DNA of 64,000 nucleotides from assembly GCF_031877795.1 (NCBI RefSeq), contig NC_133948.1, forward strand, positions 11,330,948 to 11,394,947, read 5' to 3'. The stretch comes from Strix aluco (lineage: Eukaryota; Chordata; Aves; Strigiformes; Strigidae). Shown here piece after piece: positions 58,961 through 64,000 of the stretch. The notes beneath the pieces were generated by a model. The model was given only the letters and a program-made list of their open reading frames with translations, ran no database searches and was not told the origin of the DNA. Made by a program: the position numbers and the translations under genes. How positions within the stretch are numbered: the stretch's first letter is position 1; each line of letters begins with the position of its first letter.

Positions 58961-61900
58961 GCCTCAGCTGTCCCCATCCACACCCCTCCCTGCCAGCCCC
59001 TGGGTGCGCTCGGGACCGATGCCCCCCAGAGAAAAGCCACTGCCGTCGCACTGCCACCGCATCCCATTATACCCACTCAGCCAGACTGGCCAAGGTCTGG
59101 CTTTGGAAGGACTCGAAATGGTTTTGGAGAGCACCTCTGGGACAGCCTAGGCTGAGAGGAGAGGTAAAAGGGGTCAGTGTATCAGTGGGAGCTTGTTTCT
59201 GTCTGCCGCCATTCAGGAACAGAAAAGCCAGTGTGCAGACAGCGTGGTGCCAAACTGATGCTGAGGACAGAGCCCTGCTGCTGGAACAGAGCCATCTCCT
59301 CCATCGCTCAGGGCTACCATCACTTTCCAGGCAAACTCAGCTGCCCCAAACTGCGGGCAACTGTGCAATCATTAGCACGGGAGACAAATCCTCCCTCTGA
59401 TTTGGACAGAAAACACCATCAGTTTTTAGCTTATCATGTTACTTCATTAGATAATGACCTACTTCATCTTGGGAACATACCGAGTTTCTCGCCATAGTGG
59501 CAAGTAACCTTTGGGTGTGAGTATGTTGGAGCAGGGACTGGCTTACTGGGGTGCTTGTACGGCCATGCTGCCAGCTGCAGGGAGCTGCATTAACAGCCCC
59601 ATCTCTGCTCTGAACTTCCTGCGTTTTACAACACATCCAACAGTGGTGGTCAATGCCCCAGGCTACCAGCAAGTTGCACACTCATGAGTAAGAATTTCCA
59701 GGACCAAAAATTAGATCTCTATTTCTCCTGTCCGCTGCCTTAGCATGAGGATTGTTACCAACACCACAAACACTGTTCTTGCCAGGTGTGTAGACCGATA
59801 AACCCTGAGCAGAAAGCCTGTATCTGTGCACTAGTATGGCAGACAAGGGCTGAATAAGATTTCCAAGGCAGTTTCGGAAAGGCACTGTTACAAGAAGCTT
59901 GTGAAGAAAAAGAGGCAACCACTCACTTCATGAACGTGGCGATGTAACGTGATCAGACTTCTGTAGGGTATGCCAGAGACCAGAACTACAGAACGTCATT
60001 TTCTATAGTGCTCAGCACCTCTCCTTGAGACTGAAGCACTGAAATCCTCCACAGACCTTGGAGGTCTCCAGAAGGTCCATCTGTGAACAGCCAGGGTTTG
60101 AATGCTAAGTCACGGGGCCATCTGGAATGGAGGGTCGTTTCTAAGCCCTCCTTTCAATGCAGCCTGCCAGCTCCTTTCAGGATCAGTTAGACACTTGGCT
60201 TCCCCTCATCTGCGCTGAGAATTACCATGTCCTGAACACTCACATTTTGTCCACTGCCTTTCCCGTTCCCCTTGTTATTCCTGGTCCCCATCTCTGCCTG
60301 TTCATGTCGAAATGGTGACCCTCTCTTCATCTATCTGCTCATGACAGAGCAGTGGGACATACATCCCATAGTCACAACACAGCCTTCCTCTGCCAAGATG
60401 GGAGCCCATCCAACACCACCCCAAAGCCTCCAGTTCATTGTGTGCTCAGAGGTTTCAGAGACAGAGGGCTTCACCACTAACATACCACACCCTTCCACAA
60501 CTCAACACAACTGTCAGCCAGTCCGAGGTCATGTAATCAGAACCAGTCCTCCTCATATGTCCAGTGTCAGCTTCAAAGAGTACCGTGATCAGCCTTTTTT
60601 CTCATTTACAAATTTCCCTCACTCCTCAACTAAATTCAGCCCTTAGCTCGGTCCCCAGCATGTCCTTCCTTACACAGACTGGCTTACCTTGGCAGTAACA
60701 CGCTCTCAGGAGTCACGGATTAATACGTCCCAGGTGAGGGTCTGTTTGTTACCTGTAAAAAGAGAGATACCTTGTTCACTCTAGTCAACAGTGAGGATAT
60801 TTAACACCAGACCTCATCACTGTGCCTTGGGCCAGAGTGCAAACACCCCAGAGAAGGCAGCGCAATGGTGGGACCAGAATCCCAGCCTCCTCCAGTGAGC
60901 AGACACGCTCAGCCAGACCAGAGGACACGGGCTCCTGATGTGTGGCTCCTGCTGCAGACACAGACCTTGTCCAGCCCTGCAGATGTACCCGCAGGATGTA
61001 ACCGTATCTGCCAGTGGTTTTTGACCTGTGGTCTGCAGGCTCCAAAGGCTGTGGGCTGCTCCTAGGATGTCGGGAGAGTTTAAAGCAAGCAAGCCATGCA
61101 GAAAGGGATCCAGTAACAGAGATGCAAGATCCCAGCATTTTAGAAGACTGCACAGAGAACTACAAACCACAGGTATAGTCTCGTGCATGCTTGCTTTGTA
61201 AGGAACACTCGGACAGCTCCATTGTGCATCACCTTACCAGTCTCAGAAATACCCACCTACAAAAAACAGACCAGCTTCCCTGCTGGTCTAAGTGGGCATC
61301 GCTCAGCTGAGGCCAGGGGAGACATTAGACCCACACCAGCAAAAAGTCTGGTACAATCTGATTTCCCTGTGCTGAGACAGTGGCCAAGTGTCATTTTTAA
61401 GATAACAGCACTAAGCCAACTGAACTGGCAAGACTTATAATATTCTGCTGTCTTCAGCCACCCTTTAGGTGGTACAAAATTTTCCAAGAAATGAGAGAGA
61501 GAGGGAGGGAAATAAGATGAACCAGAAAATGCCCCTGGGCTAAGAATTTATATACTATCAATGTGAAGTGAATATTTACAGCTATATTATTTATAAAACC
61601 CTTGCAGGCAGGATTTATAATGGGAATGCAGATTCATCTTAATGGTATAGCTCCAATTGGGGGAGTTTAATTACTGCTTTGACATCCACTGCTGCATGCC
61701 CAGCCATGCCATCCTCTCGGCAGCTTTCTTCATCTCTGCATATTACACTTGGCGTAGGAGGCTCCACTTCCCTGAAGCCTTATGGTTAAGGGAGACATTG
61801 GCATGACGCCTTGGTACGCTCCTGGCCCACATCCAGCTGTGTGCTGTGTGTCCTTCAGGACTGATCCACTACTTGGGTTCCTTCGTTGCTTCTGGGTATC

Positions 61901-63427
61901 ATCTGCGTACACAGAGTGATGGGGCTGTAAAGCATTTGATTTATTCTCCTCTTCTCCACCAGATGTGTAGCCAAGGTCTCTGGCATTGTGCTCTCTGCTC
62001 AATCCAAGCATATCCAGAGCAGGAAAGAGTGGATACAGTACTGGCTTTGATTGCTGCTTAGGGTTAAGATCCCACACCTCTGCCAGCTATGGCTCCATCC
62101 CTGCTGATGATGTATCTGTGTACACCCAGCTTTTTTTTCCCCTCTCTTTTTTTTAGCTCTCAGTGCATCTTTCACTGGGTGGTGCCTGAAGCACACATTC
62201 AGTGGAGCAGCACGAACATATGGGGCACCCATTTGCTTATTCATTTCTTCTGACAGCAGCATACAGAATGGGCATAGGACTTGTTTTCTTCCTCAGCTGA
62301 GCCCTCCATGTCAACTGAATCAAATCAGCACATCCCTGTTAGGGAGATATTTTCTTCTACATTTCTACTCCTGGGATATTTTTTTTCTGCCCTCAGGGTA
62401 TTTTCATGTGAGTATGTGATTTCTCTTTCCCAGAGAAAGAGACATTTTTTTTTCACAGCTCCATGGTACCTCCTGACTGTAGTAACTGTGTCATATATTG
62501 GGTCTTAGCTTTCCTCTTAGCAAGAAGTAGCTTAGTTCTTTGCAGTGTTGCCCATCTGGCCCCTGGGGAGGCTTTTTGTTCCCAAGGATGCTGAACTTTC
62601 TTCCAGCATGTCCAAAGGTGCCCCATACCCTGGTCCATGTAGGTAAGTTGCATGGACCACAGATGTTCCCCTAGCTCACACTGTGGAAGATGACTCCCCT
62701 TAACTGCTGTGTAGACCTACCTATACATTTACCATTACACCCAAAAGACAATACTGCCAGTGCTTAGTACTTACTGAGAAATTCAAAGCACAGCTAAACT
62801 CATACTCATGGGCAGGACTTGTGCTCAGCCAGCCACCACCAGGGTGTAGGGCAGTATCTAAATACCTGAGAAATGTTTGATTCTTCCAGAAAAGCTGAGG
62901 TTGGAGAAGCGGGTTTAGAGCCATTCCTGCTCAGCTTTTTCAGCAGATTCACACATAGAGGCTGACAAAACTGTGAGTTTCTCTGGAGCTAATTCTCTCT
63001 GGGCTCCAGCCAGCCTGGAAATGATACTGCTCTCACCTTCCTGTGGGAGGTGGAAACAGGGTGGTCAGCCCCGAGGCTGACTAGCTCAACTTAACACTGC
63101 ATCTCATTCAGCTCTCTGCCTGTCCACACCCCCATCGCAGTAATGCTGGGTCAGACACAGCTGCTTCACCTTTGTTGGATAGTTTCCTGTATTGAACAAC
63201 TAGCTGGCACCTCATCAGATTTACTTTCTGGTTTCGAAACACATCATGATTATAGCTCCAGGGAAGTCCGTGTATCTGACTGACTGTTTTTCTTGTAGGA
63301 CCTGGGACTGGAAGGAACATTCCTCAATGAAGTGCTCTACAAAAATGCAACTTTCCTCAACTTGGTCGATCCCATCTCCCATGACTTGCTGATGAGCCTC
63401 GCTAGAGATCTGCAGTGTCCCAAAAAG
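58245..63427 (+). CDS. LRRC75B: Leucine-rich repeat-containing protein 75B (LRRC75B), 3'-partial
   Basis: Two exons are in the window: 58245-58502 (86 codons) and 63299-63427 (43 codons), with donors gtaaat and gtgaac and acceptor cttgtag; both junctions fall between codons. The protein starts MGSRLSRQSS. The core YVRRVGWLREIQATIREHKR and the junction LRLLRK|DLGLEGTFLNEVLY fit the LRRC75 family; NLVDPISHDLLMSLARDLQC is its signature. RRVGWLREIQ points to 75B rather than 75A. The leucine-rich repeats are encoded further right, outside the window. Molecular function is unclear. The ATG was chosen for its strong context (gcggccATGG) and its fit to family N-termini; the frame stays open far upstream only because the region is GC-rich. 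Synteny with GGT1 and GGT5 agrees. Confidence 0.93.
58503..63298 (+). other. LRRC75B: LRRC75B intron 1
   Basis: A 4796-bp intron. Its first 450 bp are part of the CpG island, with clustered GGGCGGGG runs around 58718-58740. An AT-rich patch lies at 61540-61690 and a short (GA)n run at about 61493-61505. No exon or repeat is recognised within. Confidence 0.8.
63299..63427 (+). CDS. LRRC75B: LRRC75B coding exon 2
   Basis: Residues 87-129. It encodes DLGLEGTFLNEVLYKNATFL and NLVDPISHDLLMSLARDLQC, then PKK at the donor gtgaac. Acceptor gtttttcttgtag. Highly conserved in the LRRC75 family. Confidence 0.95.
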
Positions 63428-64000
63428 GTGAACCCTTTCGTCAGCTCAGTGAATACTTTCTGACTTAGCACTGATGTAAAGAGAGCCCTAATGGGTTGGC
63501 TGGTGCTGCGTGGTGCTCTGCAGTCCTTCAGAACCAGCCAGTGTATGCCCTTGGAGTGGTAGCATATAGATTGTTGTGCATATTTCTGTAGAAATCAGTT
63601 AAAACTACTTCAGAACATGAACACAACTGAAGGAGGGGGCAGTTATGCGCACAGAAATCAGGAATTTACTTTTTGTGCCAGCAGTAAACTTGATGACAGG
63701 TAAAAATATATGGTGTGGAAGGTGGTGCCATATTCACTGGTATGGCCCAGAGGTTCAAAGCAGCTAGCTTATGGGGCCGCAGTGGGGAACAGAGATCTCT
63801 GCCTCTGCAGGCAGAGGAGAGCTGCTCTCTTCCTGGGCCCTCTGCCACACATAACTACCCTAACCCGGCATTACATCCCCACTATAATCTCCCAGATCTC
63901 TGAGTAAAGAATGGGGCTGTAGGAATATATTGCAACTTGGGATTCAAGAAGCAAATGTGTTATGTGCACAGTATCCCTGCACTGCTCCAGCACTTTCCTT
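63428..64000 (+). other. LRRC75B: LRRC75B intron 2 (5' part)
   Basis: Sequence after the second donor up to the window edge. No further LRRC75B exon or other feature is recognised. Confidence 0.7.

Noticed and set aside
57727-59400. Overlapping open frames of 297-449 codons on both strands around the LRRC75B CpG island
   Set aside because: Stops are rare in GC-rich DNA; the products are P/G/A/R-rich and overlap a well-supported exon in another frame. Only the frame containing MGSRLSRQ is real coding, and only from 58245.
63143-63160. ctgggtcagac resembling a reversed CR1 3' end
   Set aside because: Match is about eleven bases only, and no flanking CR1 sequence follows.

Overview
This window is vertebrate nuclear DNA, most likely from a bird. 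The genes are split by short introns with standard GT-AG junctions. The recognisable repeats are CR1 LINE fragments plus one solo retroviral LTR of a type common in birds, and the gene content (GGT5, GGT1, LRRC75B) matches a conserved vertebrate neighbourhood (human 22q11.23). The species cannot be read from the sequence.

Layout. Positions 1-8480 carry the 3' part of GGT5 on the + strand: ten coding exons, starting with the third exon of the family pattern; the first two lie upstream of the window. A spacer of about 6 kb holds the GGT5 3' UTR, the GGT1 3' UTR and several exon-like segments of unknown status. Positions 14491-25335 carry a complete GGT1 on the - strand: 12 coding exons giving a 568-residue protein. 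Its residue numbering matches human GGT1 exactly at the catalytic threonine 381 and at the later active-site residues. GGT5 and GGT1 are therefore convergent (tail to tail).

From 25.3 to about 58 kb there is no gene I can support. This interval separates the divergent 5' ends of GGT1 (-) and LRRC75B (+). It holds a 573-bp solo LTR (36900-37472), an AT-rich block, a long purine tract, an old CR1 copy near 55.2 kb and several AT-rich, homeodomain-motif-rich patches that are candidate regulatory elements. A CpG-rich promoter at about 58 kb leads into LRRC75B exon 1 (ATG at 58245). A 4.8-kb intron follows, then exon 2 (63299-63427), and the gene runs off the right edge.

Function. GGT1 and GGT5 are two related cell-surface N-terminal-nucleophile hydrolases that cut gamma-glutamyl bonds. 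GGT1 is the broad glutathione hydrolase/transpeptidase. GGT5 is the form best known for converting leukotriene C4 to D4. Their matching exon phases and several identical exon lengths show descent from one ancestral gene. LRRC75B is a poorly understood leucine-rich-repeat protein. I saw no tRNA, rRNA, known microRNA or CRISPR array.
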